Assembly (NCBI GenBank): GCA_028686565.1
Contig: JAQUBU010000050.1
Coordinates: forward strand, 1 to 12,129
Length of the DNA stretch: 12,129 nucleotides
Direction of reading: 5' to 3'
Source: Syntrophomonadaceae bacterium
Lineage (GTDB): Bacteria; Bacillota; Syntrophomonadia; Syntrophomonadales; Syntrophomonadaceae
Shown: one piece after another, positions 5,854 to 12,129 of the stretch
Position numbering within the stretch: position 1 is the stretch's first letter
Layout: each line of letters opens with the position of its first letter
Made by a program: the position numbers and the translations under genes
Notes under the pieces: model-generated
Databases searched by the model: none
What the model saw: the letters and a program-made list of their open reading frames with translations, nothing else
What the model was told of the DNA's origin: nothing

Positions 5854-6333
5854 ATGGCTGATGAAATTCAACTTGTAGTATTTACACTTAAACAGGATGG
5901 TTTAGTCTGTGAGTATGGTGTTCCCATAACTAAGGTTCAGGAAATAATTTCGATGGTAACACCTACAAAATTACCGCAAGCTCCAGATTTTGTAGAAGGT
6001 ATTATTAATTTGCGGGGAAAGATTATACCCATAATCGATCTAAAAAAACGCTTTAAAATGGGGACCTCAACGGTTAGCAGCGACAACCGCAGTATAGTAG
6101 TTGAAGTTGCCGGACAGACTGTTGGCATAATGGTAGATGAGGTCAGTGAAGTGCTGCGTCTGTCAGTGGATAGTATCGAACCCCCTCCGGCAGTTATTGG
6201 AGGTATCGCAAGTGATTATCTTACTGGGGTAGGAAAGCTTCAAGATAGATTGCTAATCCTGCTGGATATGGATAGAATATTGGATGAGAGCGAAAAGACA
6301 GAGCTGGTGGGTATTAATCAGCAAGAAATCTAG
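5854..6333 (+). CDS. cheW: Chemotaxis coupling protein CheW
   Basis: A 159-residue CheW, the soluble adaptor that links methyl-accepting chemoreceptors to the kinase CheA at the inner face of the membrane. The single domain spans residues 4-145: QLVVFTLKQDGLVCEYGVPI start, the LPQAPDFVEGIINLRGKIIP segment (40-59) with the conserved NLRG loop (52-55) that contacts receptors, then IDLKKRF, GIMVDEVSEVL (91-101) and LLILLDMDRIL (133-143). ATG at 5854 follows AAGGAGGG (5840-5847) at ideal spacing; an in-frame upstream start lacks such a site. It stands alone: no cheA, receptor or flagellar gene is in the window, and a terminator follows it, so it probably works with chemotaxis genes elsewhere. Confidence 0.93.
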   Translation: MADEIQLVVFTLKQDGLVCEYGVPITKVQEIISMVTPTKLPQAPDFVEGIINLRGKIIPIIDLKKRFKMGTSTVSSDNRSIVVEVAGQTVGIMVDEVSEVLRLSVDSIEPPPAVIGGIASDYLTGVGKLQDRLLILLDMDRILDESEKTELVGINQQEI

Positions 6334-6346
6334 ATAGACTAACCAG

Positions 6347-6386
6347 GCCCTGAAATCTTTACCGGTTTCAGGGCTTCTGTATTTTG
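6347..6386 (+). terminator. Rho-independent terminator after cheW
   Basis: GCCCTGAAA (6347-6355) pairs with TTTCAGGGC (6366-6374) around a 10-nt loop, and the T-rich TTCTGTATTTT follows. It separates cheW from the acpS operon. Confidence 0.85.
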
Positions 6387-6423
6387 CAGGATTAGTTGAT
6401 CTAATTGAAAGGATGCAAAACAT

Positions 6424-6801
6424 TTGCTCGTAGGTATAGATATAATTGATATTGATCGGGTCAGAAAGGCAGTGGAAAGGGCTCCGCGCTTTTTAAGCAG
6501 AATATATACGCAACAGGAAATCGAGTACTGCTTTAGCAAGAGTGACCCTTACCCTTCGCTGGCGGTTCGCTTTGCAGCCCGGGAGGCAGTGCGTAAACTT
6601 GATCCGGTTTTCTGTTCAGGAATTCTCTTTAAGGAAATAGAGATTTTCATCCATGAAGATGGGCGGCCAGAATTAATAATGCATGGAGCTGCTTTAGAAA
6701 AATGCAGCCAACATGGGATAAGTGATTTTTCCATAAGCCTGTCCCATTCTAAGACACAAGCTGTTGCAGCAGTTATTGCCAGGAAAGAGGTGATAAAATG
6801 A
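6424..6801 (+). CDS. acpS: Holo-[acyl-carrier-protein] synthase
   Basis: AcpS transfers 4'-phosphopantetheine from CoA to a serine of apo-ACP, activating it for fatty acid synthesis. The 125-residue protein has the family length. VGIDIIDIDRV (3-13) holds the Mg-binding Asp6; RFAAREAVRKL (49-59) holds the catalytic-region Glu54 and Lys58 (Arg53 where Lys is common); SISLSHSK (103-110) is the conserved C-terminal motif. It starts with TTG at 6424; GAAAGGA (6407-6413) lies upstream, and the family N-terminus begins right there. Its stop overlaps the next gene's ATG by 4 bp (ATGA), so the two are co-translated. No clear promoter is visible in the 37 bp between the cheW terminator and the start. 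Confidence 0.93.
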   Translation: MLVGIDIIDIDRVRKAVERAPRFLSRIYTQQEIEYCFSKSDPYPSLAVRFAAREAVRKLDPVFCSGILFKEIEIFIHEDGRPELIMHGAALEKCSQHGISDFSISLSHSKTQAVAAVIARKEVIK

Positions 6802-8348
6802 AACTACTGAGTGCTCGGGAAATGAAGGATATTGATAAGCGTGCCACCAGTGAATATGGGATTCCCAGCTTGTTGCTGATGGAGAATGCAGGAATCAGAA
6901 CGGTAGAAATTATAGAAAAAATGTTGGAAAGAACACAGGGCAAGAAGGTGCTTATAATTTCCGGCAAGGGTAACAATGGCGGAGATGGACTGGTGATTGC
7001 CCGCCATTTAATGAATGCCGGAGCTTATGTGGATACATTTCTCTTGACCAGGGAAGATGAGATGACAGTCGATTCCCATACTAATTACAATATACTGAGC
7101 AAGATGAAGGGTAATATATTGCCCCTTTATGGAGAAAAAGACCTGGATAAATTGATGCTTTCATTGTTATCCTGCGATTTAATTGTAGATGCTTTATATG
7201 GGATAGGGTTTAAAGGCACTCTTAGTGATTTTGATTCGCGTATTGTGAAAATGATTAACTGGAGCAAGAAGCCGGTTGCAGCAGTAGATATTCCCTCTGG
7301 AGTTGAAGCTGATACCGGCAGAGTAAATGGGGAAGCTGTAAAAGCAACTCACACTATAAGTTTTGCCCTGCCTAAAATTGGATTGATACTAAGACCGGGC
7401 AAAGATTATGTAGGAAGTCTGAGTGTAGCTGATATATCTATCCCGCGATCATTGCTGAAGGATGATTCATTAAAAAACAATTTAATAAATGAGTCTATGG
7501 TTAAAACTTTTATAAATAAGCGTGATCCTGAATCCCACAAGGGAACTTATGGGCACACTCTAATTGTGGGAGGATCTGCAGGTATGAGCGGAGCAGTGAT
7601 TATGACTGCGGCTGCGGCATTAAGGTGCGGAGCCGGTTTGGTAACTGCAGCGGTGCCGGAATCCCTGCTTCCCATAGTTGAAAGCTGTCTGACTGAGGTA
7701 ATCTCTGCGCCGCTTGCTCAGAACATTGCCGGAACTATAGCTATGGAAGCTCTGCCGCAGATTGAAAGCCTGTTGGGAAAAGCTTCAGTATGTGCTCTGG
7801 GTCCGGGTATGTCCGGATATTCAGATGCCTTGGCCTTAATTCATTTTATTCTGCAAAAATCAGGAGTGCCTGTGGTTATCGATGCTGATGGTTTGAATGC
7901 CCTGCAAGGAAATCTGGATATTTTGAAGAACCGCCAGGTTCCTCTGATTCTTACTCCCCATCCTGGCGAGATGGCAAGGCTTACAGGCCAGAGTATTAAT
8001 GAGATTCAAAACAATCGCTTGGAAATAGCGCGTGGTTTTGCACAAAGCTGGGGCGTAACTCTGGTGTTGAAGGGTAATAACACGGTAATAGCCAGTTCCA
8101 CGGGTGAGATATATATCAATATTAACGGCAATCCTGGAATGGCTACTGCAGGCAGCGGGGATGTGCTTTGCGGTATAATAAGCAGTCTTATCAGTCAGGG
8201 CTTAAAACCTTTGCCGGCTGCGCTTGCCGGTGTTTTTCTGCATGGTTTGGCGGGTGATCAAGCAGCGGCTATAAAAGGGCAGAGAGGCCTTATTGCCGGA
8301 GATATTATAGATTATTTGCCGGATATTTTGAAAGCATTTGAGATATAA
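6798..8348 (+). CDS. nnr: Bifunctional NAD(P)HX epimerase/dehydratase
   Basis: This 516-residue repair enzyme restores NAD(P)H that has been hydrated by heat or by side reactions. The N-terminal YjeF_N epimerase domain (about 1-215) interconverts R- and S-NAD(P)HX; visible motifs are LLMENAG (26-32), GKGNNGGDGLVIARH (56-70) and VDIPSGVEADTG (163-174). The C-terminal ribokinase-like dehydratase (about 235-516) uses ADP to dehydrate S-NAD(P)HX: HTLIVGGSAGMSGA (253-266), ALGPGM (333-338), DADGLNAL (362-369), TPHPGEMARL (386-395), and NPGMATAGSGDVL (445-457) with the likely catalytic Asp455. ATG overlaps the acpS stop by 4 bp. Fusion of the two activities is normal in bacteria, as is linkage to acpS and alr in Firmicutes. 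Confidence 0.95.
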   Translation: MKLLSAREMKDIDKRATSEYGIPSLLLMENAGIRTVEIIEKMLERTQGKKVLIISGKGNNGGDGLVIARHLMNAGAYVDTFLLTREDEMTVDSHTNYNILSKMKGNILPLYGEKDLDKLMLSLLSCDLIVDALYGIGFKGTLSDFDSRIVKMINWSKKPVAAVDIPSGVEADTGRVNGEAVKATHTISFALPKIGLILRPGKDYVGSLSVADISIPRSLLKDDSLKNNLINESMVKTFINKRDPESHKGTYGHTLIVGGSAGMSGAVIMTAAAALRCGAGLVTAAVPESLLPIVESCLTEVISAPLAQNIAGTIAMEALPQIESLLGKASVCALGPGMSGYSDALALIHFILQKSGVPVVIDADGLNALQGNLDILKNRQVPLILTPHPGEMARLTGQSINEIQNNRLEIARGFAQSWGVTLVLKGNNTVIASSTGEIYININGNPGMATAGSGDVLCGIISSLISQGLKPLPAALAGVFLHGLAGDQAAAIKGQRGLIAGDIIDYLPDILKAFEI

Positions 8349-8394
8349 ATATCTATAACGAGGTAAAAAAGTGTCATACTAAAGGGTATGTGCT

Positions 8395-8423
8395 TTGGCA
8401 TAGGGGTTAATAAACTGTATAAA
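8395..8423 (+). promoter_or_regulatory. Possible promoter for the CBS gene and alr
   Basis: TTGGCA (8395-8400) and TATAAA (8418-8423) are 17 nt apart, each 5 of 6 to the sigma-A consensus, in the 90-bp gap after nnr. Transcription would begin near 8430, leaving a very short leader before the ATG at 8439, which lowers confidence. Confidence 0.42.
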
Positions 8424-8438
8424 AAGGGAGAGAGGCAT

Positions 8439-8894
8439 ATGTTAGCCAAAGATGTTATGACCAGAAACGTAATTACGGTTAAACCAAAGGATAAGGTTGA
8501 AGAGGTGGCCGCGTTGCTGATTGAGAATAAGATCAGCGGATTGCCGGTAGTAGATGATGAACAGCATGTTATCGGAATAATTACTGAAAAGGACCTGATG
8601 ATAAAGGCCAGTGAATTAAAAATGCCCTTTTACCTTACTTTATTTGACAGTATTATTTTTCTGGAAAATCCCATACGTTTTAATAGTAATTTAAAAAAAT
8701 ACACAGCCTCTATTGTAAAGGAGGCTATGAATTCAAAGGTATTAGTGGTCGAAGAAGATACTCCGTTGAATAAAGTGGTGGAAATCATGCAGGATAAAAG
8801 AATTAACCGCGTTCCCGTGGTCAGACATTCAAAACTGGTGGGTATTATCACCCGCAATGATATACTTAAATCTCTGGTGAGAAACAATGGATAA
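8439..8894 (+). CDS. Two-CBS-domain protein
   Basis: A 151-residue protein made of a Bateman pair. CBS 1 covers residues 1-57 (AKDVMTRNVITVKP, then ISGLPVVDDEQHVIGIITEKDL, 32-53). CBS 2 covers about 92-148 (VKEAMNSKVLVVEEDTPL, then INRVPVVRHSKLVGIITRNDIL, 122-143). Such pairs bind adenine nucleotides such as AMP, ATP or SAM and act as sensors. There is no attached enzymatic domain, and a linker of some 35 residues (MPFYLTLFDSIIF...) joins the two. I chose the ATG at 8439, which follows GGGAGAGAGG closely; an in-frame start 51 bp upstream would overlap the promoter-like sequence. The stop overlaps the alr start by 8 bp (ATGGATAA), so it is translationally coupled to alr. Whether it regulates alr is unknown. 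Confidence 0.88.
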   Translation: MLAKDVMTRNVITVKPKDKVEEVAALLIENKISGLPVVDDEQHVIGIITEKDLMIKASELKMPFYLTLFDSIIFLENPIRFNSNLKKYTASIVKEAMNSKVLVVEEDTPLNKVVEIMQDKRINRVPVVRHSKLVGIITRNDILKSLVRNNG

Positions 8895-10017
8895 TATTAG
8901 ACCAACTTGGGCAGAAATAGATTTAAACGCTATCAAACACAATTTAGCCAGTGTTAGGAAAGTAGTTGCTCCGGCCATGATAATGGCAGTGGTAAAAGCT
9001 GACGGCTATGGTCACGGTATGCTTGAAGTTTCCCAAACCTGTTTGCAGGAGGGTGTGGAATGTCTGGGGGTTGCGAGTCTGGATGAAGCCCTGTTTCTCA
9101 GGGAATCGGGGATAAGGGCGCCCATACTGGTACTGGGTTACATTCCCGAAGAATTCGCAGAGTTGACTATAAAAAATGACATAAGGGCAAGTGTGTTTAC
9201 TTTTGCTTTTGCAGAGGCACTTTCCAAAGCAGCGGTGAAGCTTTCTCAAAAAGCTAACCTGCACATAAAAATCGACACCGGGATGGGCAGATTAGGATTC
9301 TCACCAATGCTGGAGAATATAAACATAATAACTCAAATCAATGAACTGCCGGGGATAAGGGTTGAAGGAATTTTTACTCATTTTGCTGAGTCTGATAGTT
9401 TGAAGAAGGATTTCAGCCACGAACAATTAGCGATATTTTCAAATATTATTTTGGCATTGGAGCAGCTTGGGATGTCAATTCCCTGGAAGCATTGCTCAAA
9501 CAGCGCAGCTTTAATGGATATTCCTGAATCCCATTTCAATATGGTGCGGGCCGGTATTGTTTTATATGGGTTATATCCATCCCCATTTGTTAAACAAGAA
9601 AAATTGCCGATTATTCCAGCTATGACATTAAAGAGCAGAATAAGTTTTCTCAAAGAACTGGAAGAAGGTCATTCAGTTAGTTATGACAGGACTTATTATT
9701 GCAGCAGAAGAACTAAAGTAGCAACCGTTCCTATAGGATATGGAGATGGATACAGCAGATTATTATCCAACCGTGGGTATGCGGTAATAAGAGGGCAGGC
9801 AGTTCCCTTAATTGGCAACGTATGTATGGATCAGTGTATGTTTGATGTTAGTAAACTGGATGAGGTAAAGGAGGGTGATGAGGTAATCCTTTTTGGGAGG
9901 CCGGAGAATGGAATAACGGCGGATGACCTGGCCAGGATTATTGGCACCATCAATTATGAAGTCATTTGTTCGCATAGTGCACGGGTCCCCAGGATATATA
10001 TTGAGGTGACAACATAA
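8887..10017 (+). CDS. alr: Alanine racemase
   Basis: Alr is a cytoplasmic PLP enzyme that makes D-alanine for peptidoglycan. At 376 residues it has normal length. The N-terminal TIM barrel holds VVKADGYGHG (35-44) with the PLP-lysine Lys37, IDTGMGRLGF (129-138) with Arg135, and the SNSAAL loop (204-209). The C-terminal beta domain contributes the second catalytic base, Tyr266 in VSYDRTY (264-270), and VPIGYGDGYSR (281-291) plus IGNVCMDQ (309-316). All key residues are present, so it should be active. It begins inside the CBS gene and is followed after 91 bp by the ndoAI-ndoA pair, as in Bacillus. A role as spore-germination racemase instead of the housekeeping enzyme cannot be excluded. Confidence 0.96.
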   Translation: MDNIRPTWAEIDLNAIKHNLASVRKVVAPAMIMAVVKADGYGHGMLEVSQTCLQEGVECLGVASLDEALFLRESGIRAPILVLGYIPEEFAELTIKNDIRASVFTFAFAEALSKAAVKLSQKANLHIKIDTGMGRLGFSPMLENINIITQINELPGIRVEGIFTHFAESDSLKKDFSHEQLAIFSNIILALEQLGMSIPWKHCSNSAALMDIPESHFNMVRAGIVLYGLYPSPFVKQEKLPIIPAMTLKSRISFLKELEEGHSVSYDRTYYCSRRTKVATVPIGYGDGYSRLLSNRGYAVIRGQAVPLIGNVCMDQCMFDVSKLDEVKEGDEVILFGRPENGITADDLARIIGTINYEVICSHSARVPRIYIEVTT

Positions 10018-10031
10018 TGTAATTATTGGAT

Positions 10032-10060
10032 TTGCGAGTGGGCATGCATATTAATATAAT
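10032..10060 (+). promoter_or_regulatory. Sigma-A-type promoter of ndoAI-ndoA
   Basis: TTGCGA (10032-10037) and a perfect TATAAT (10055-10060) are separated by 17 nt, about 50 bp before the antitoxin start. It gives the pair transcription independent of alr. Confidence 0.7.
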
Positions 10061-10108
10061 AGAGTAATAGAATATGTGCCAATGTCAATAATTATGGAGG
10101 TGCTCGCT

Positions 10109-10378
10109 TTGCCAGCCTCAAAAAGGATAATAATAACTGTTTCGGAAAGTCTACTTGTTGAAGTTGATAATATTACTACAATTGAAAGTAAGAATCGCAG
10201 TGAGATTGTAAGAGAGGCAATAAGGTTTTATCTGGGGGAGCGTAAGAGAATTCTGGCAATGGAGCAGATGAAAAAAGGTTATCTTGAAATGTCCGAGATT
10301 AATCTTAGCTTAGCCAGCAAGAATTTAGGGGTGGAGGAAGAAGCCATGGTTAATAGTATAGAAAAACTGTTGGAGTGA
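10109..10378 (+). CDS. ndoAI: Antitoxin EndoAI (MazE-type, ribbon-helix-helix)
   Basis: An 89-residue antitoxin that binds and inhibits the EndoA RNase. The N-terminal half (KRIIITVSESLLVEVD, then NRSEIVREAIRFYLGER, about 28-47 in all) is a ribbon-helix-helix DNA-binding domain; the C-terminal half (MKKGYLEMSEINLSLASKN) is the toxin-binding tail seen in Bacillus YdcD/EndoAI. I set the start at TTG 10109, because GGAGGTG (10096-10102) lies 6 nt before it and homologues begin here; an in-frame ATG at 10076 has no such site. Its own promoter lies upstream, and the toxin follows after 8 bp. Autorepression is likely for the family, but no clear operator palindrome is seen. Confidence 0.92.
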   Translation: MPASKRIIITVSESLLVEVDNITTIESKNRSEIVREAIRFYLGERKRILAMEQMKKGYLEMSEINLSLASKNLGVEEEAMVNSIEKLLE

Positions 10379-10386
10379 TTATATAG

Positions 10387-10734
10387 ATGATCAAACGCGG
10401 CGAAATATATTTTGCCCAGCTTAACCCTGTGGTAGGTTCAGAACAGGGCGGCGTAAGGCCCGTTTTGGTGGTGCAAAATGATATAGGTAATCAGTATAGT
10501 CCGACTACCATCATATTAGCTATAACAGCACAGATCAATAAGGCCAAGCTGCCAACTCATGTGGAGCTTAAAGCTAAGCTGTACGGGTTGGAGAGGGACT
10601 CGGTAATACTTGCTGAGCAAATTAGAACTATTGATAAAACGAGATTGAAACAAAGAATTGCTGTTTTAAAAGAGGATACTATGGATAAGGTTAATCAGGC
10701 ACTGAAGGTGAGCTTGGGCTTGACTGAAGTATAG
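10387..10734 (+). CDS. ndoA: mRNA interferase EndoA (MazF-type toxin)
   Basis: A sequence-specific endoribonuclease of 115 residues, essentially the same length and order as Bacillus subtilis EndoA, which cuts mRNA at UACAU. Recognisable blocks are RGEIYFAQLNPVVGSEQGG, GGVRPVLVVQNDIGN (21-35) with the catalytic Arg24, AITAQINKAKLPTHVE (45-60) with Thr47, and ERDSVILAEQIRTIDK (69-84). All catalytic residues are intact. A GGAG lies 11 nt before the ATG. Unlike in Bacillus, no rsb/sigB stress genes follow; a strong terminator and a repeat region come next. The UACAU specificity is known from the family, not tested here. Confidence 0.95.
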   Translation: MIKRGEIYFAQLNPVVGSEQGGVRPVLVVQNDIGNQYSPTTIILAITAQINKAKLPTHVELKAKLYGLERDSVILAEQIRTIDKTRLKQRIAVLKEDTMDKVNQALKVSLGLTEV

Positions 10735-10821
10735 TACATAAAATTTTGAATTGTGAATTTTAAATTTTAGTTAGAATTGACTATAAAACCTATGAATAGA
10801 TAGAAGCTTTAATATTTGCTT

Positions 10822-10858
10822 AAAACAGGTTCTTTGCTTTGAACCTGTTTTTTTATAT
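10822..10858 (+). terminator. Rho-independent terminator after ndoA
   Basis: AAACAGGTTC (10823-10832) pairs perfectly with GAACCTGTTT (10841-10850) around an 8-nt loop and runs into a TTTTTTT tract. It lies 88 bp after the ndoA stop; the stretch between (10735-10821) is AT-rich and holds no gene. Confidence 0.92.
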
Positions 10859-10912
10859 TCCTGGGGACAAATTTCCTTTTACTAATTTAGGATTATTACT
10901 CAACTTTCTTAG

Positions 10913-10941
10913 TTGACATAATTATGCGACACAAATAAATT
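10913..10941 (+). promoter_or_regulatory. Possible promoter inside the right composite repeat
   Basis: A perfect -35 TTGACA (10913-10918) and TAAATT (10936-10941, 4 of 6) are 17 nt apart, reading into the repeat array with the next gene 446 bp away. A CAACT/AGTTG hairpin (10901-10915) overlaps the -35. Confidence 0.35.
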
Positions 10942-11064
10942 GTCATTGCTGAGGCAACGCTTCTCCTTTGTCACTGCTATGAAACTAGTGTGCTTGTCAT
11001 TGCTATGAAAACAATATCGGCAGGCGACCTTCAATCCTGTCATTGCTGTGAAACTAGCGTACTT

Positions 11065-11097
11065 GTCGTTGCGAGGAGCGTAAGCGACGCGGCAATC
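11065..11097. repeat. REP-like palindromic motif
   Basis: GTCGTTGCGAGGAGCG (11065-11080) followed by TAAGCGACGCGGCAATC (11081-11097) is the classic GTCATTGCGAGGAGC...GACGCGGCAATC dispersed palindrome, with an internal GCG-rich hairpin. Confidence 0.8.
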
Positions 11098-11173
11098 TTT
11101 CCCGGTCATTGCTGCGTAAATGAAAAATGCTCTAACGCTTTTCATTTATCGTGGCGGGTTATTACCCGTGATA

Positions 11174-11245
11174 ATTGCGAGCGATAGCGAAGCAATCTAA
11201 AAATACTTGGCGATGGATGGATTGCTTCGCTGCACTCGCAATGAC
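11174..11245. repeat. Convergent REP pair forming a long hairpin
   Basis: ATTGCGAGCGATAGCGAAGC (start 11174) and GGATTGCTTCGCTGCACTCG (start 11219) are inverted copies separated by about 22 nt. They can pair over about 24 bp with few mismatches. Confidence 0.75.
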
Positions 11246-11386
11246 ATATAAGATAGCTCGCGATGTTCGTCAATATGGGTTTTTAAACAGTTAAATTCAT
11301 TGCTTTTTCGGGCTTTTCAGCCTATTCTTTTGGGTCAGAAAGTTGAGTTTATTATTTGAAATTCAAATTTTGTTGGGGGGGATTAA

Positions 11387-12091
11387 ATGCAGCCCATAAT
11401 TGGAATTACTGCCAATTACAGCAGTTCAGAGAAGACTTATTGCTTGCGGGAGGCCTATGCTCTTGCAGTTCAAAAAGCTGGTGGTACAGCAATTATACTG
11501 CCGCCAATTGAAAATGAAGAGATAATAAAAGATTACCTTACAGTCTGCAATGGGTTCATTCTTTCAGGGGGGGGTGATATTGATCCGGTTTATTGGGGTC
11601 AATTACCTCAGTATGGACTTCTGGAGATTAATCCTTTAAGAGATTGTTTTGAATTACTTCTGACGCGGGAAATTTTGGAGCATAAACTGGCGGTTTTGGG
11701 TATTTGCCGGGGTTGCCAGTTGTTGAACGTAAGCATGGGTGGCAGTTTGGTCCAGGACATAAACAGCAATTTAAATCATGAGCAAAAAGCCCCTAGAGAT
11801 TATGCTTTTCATGATATATTTATAGATAGAAAATCGTATTTGGCAAATATTTTGCACAATGAGTCGATAAGAGTCAATAGTTTTCACCATCAGGCAATAG
11901 ATGAAGTCGGATTTAAGATGAGAGCAGTTGCATATGCGCCGGATGGTACAGTAGAAGCTATTGAAAGCCAGGAAACAAGTTTTGCTTTGGGTGTTCAATG
12001 GCATCCGGAGTGGCTTTCAGATGAACATTCCGACCAATTATTTAGAGCACTGGTTGAAGCAGCAGTAACAGCAAAAAGAACAGGCATATAA
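11387..12091 (+). CDS. Class I glutamine amidotransferase-like peptidase (C26, PuuD-like)
   Basis: A 234-residue cytoplasmic enzyme of the gamma-glutamyl-gamma-aminobutyrate hydrolase family, which hydrolyses gamma-glutamyl amide bonds, as in putrescine breakdown. The triad is complete: Cys107 in GICRGCQLLN (105-114), His206 and Glu208 in QWHPEW (204-209). Family motifs also include IIGITANY (4-11), GFILSGGGDIDP.YWG (56-71) and NSFHHQAID (164-172). A GGGGGGGA run (11375-11382) lies just upstream of the ATG. There is no neighbouring polyamine gene, so the true substrate is open; other gamma-glutamyl compounds are possible. It is preceded by 652 bp without a gene, mostly repeats. A weak promoter match, TTGCTT then 17 nt then TATTCT, lies in 11300-11340. 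Confidence 0.88.
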   Translation: MQPIIGITANYSSSEKTYCLREAYALAVQKAGGTAIILPPIENEEIIKDYLTVCNGFILSGGGDIDPVYWGQLPQYGLLEINPLRDCFELLLTREILEHKLAVLGICRGCQLLNVSMGGSLVQDINSNLNHEQKAPRDYAFHDIFIDRKSYLANILHNESIRVNSFHHQAIDEVGFKMRAVAYAPDGTVEAIESQETSFALGVQWHPEWLSDEHSDQLFRALVEAAVTAKRTGI

Positions 12092-12129
12092 TACTAGCTC
12101 GTATTTTGAACAGTAAAACTCAGAAATTC

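Larger units (their letters stand above)
10861..11197. repeat. Composite dispersed repeat, right copy (inverted relative to 1-328)
   Basis: The order mirrors the left copy. CTGGGGACAAATTTCC (10861-10876) resembles the REPIN end. CAACTTTCTTAGTTG (10901-10915) is the reverse complement of 257-271 with one mismatch. Then come 26-bp units (10970-10995, part at 10996-11011, 11039-11064), a REP motif (11065-11097), and 11102-11197, nearly identical to the reverse complement of 1-96. The copies differ by insertions in the middle. No real gene is seen in 10735-11386; open frames here change with each repeat unit and fit no family. Confidence 0.8.

Noticed and set aside
10909..11187. Short frames on both strands in the right repeat region
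   Set aside because: They are repeat translations rich in CHCC/NDK strings, with no ribosome site or domain.
1..11197. Inverted end repeats as the borders of an 11-kb transposon
   Set aside because: The enclosed genes include housekeeping acpS and alr, there is no transposase or integrase, and the repeats are of a dispersed palindromic type.
10735..11386. sigB/rsb stress module expected after ndoA in Bacillus
   Set aside because: No such genes are present; a terminator and repeats follow instead.

Overview
The window looks like a chromosomal segment of a low-GC, Gram-positive, probably anaerobic member of the Clostridia. A Syntrophomonas-like relative is my guess from impression only. The evidence is AGGAGG-type ribosome binding sites, several TTG/GTG starts, the Bacillus-like order acpS - nnr - (CBS) - alr - ndoAI - ndoA, ferritin-like proteins of a Firmicutes type, and intergenic regions full of dispersed palindromic repeats. 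No rRNA, tRNA, transposase or CRISPR array is visible.

Layout: 1-331 is a composite repeat region. A minus-strand toxin-antitoxin pair follows (332-953): a HicA-like toxin whose antitoxin appears to combine a Phd/YefM-like N-terminus with a HicB-like C-terminal part, with a 17-bp palindrome over its likely promoter. After about 560 bp with no convincing gene come two plus-strand accessory genes, a GyrI-like effector-binding protein (1517-1972) and an alpha/beta hydrolase (2098-2805). Two minus-strand ferritin-like genes follow (3009-3455 and 3533-3769); the first is cut off at its 3' end by a repeat element. A CPA1-type Na+/H+ antiporter (4034-5590) sits between two same-orientation copies of that element. 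A lone cheW (5854-6333) ends in a clear terminator.

The conserved core follows: acpS (activates acyl carrier protein), nnr (repairs NAD(P)HX), a two-CBS-domain protein, alr (D-alanine for peptidoglycan) and the MazEF-type pair ndoAI/ndoA, which has its own promoter and a strong terminator. acpS/nnr and CBS/alr overlap by 4 and 8 bp. A long repeat region (10861-11245) and a PuuD-like class I glutamine amidotransferase (11387-12091) finish the window.

The least ordinary material is the repeats. (1) A 120-146 bp REPIN/MITE-like family has three near-complete copies and one half copy; its ends are about 33 bp and are perfect inverted repeats in one copy. One copy supplies the last residues of a ferritin-like ORF, another lies between a likely promoter and the antiporter. 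(2) A composite repeat of about 330 bp occurs at the two ends of the window in opposite orientation, each copy starting just past the 3' end of a toxin gene. No protein-coding system here is clearly new; the hybrid antitoxin is the best protein-level candidate.
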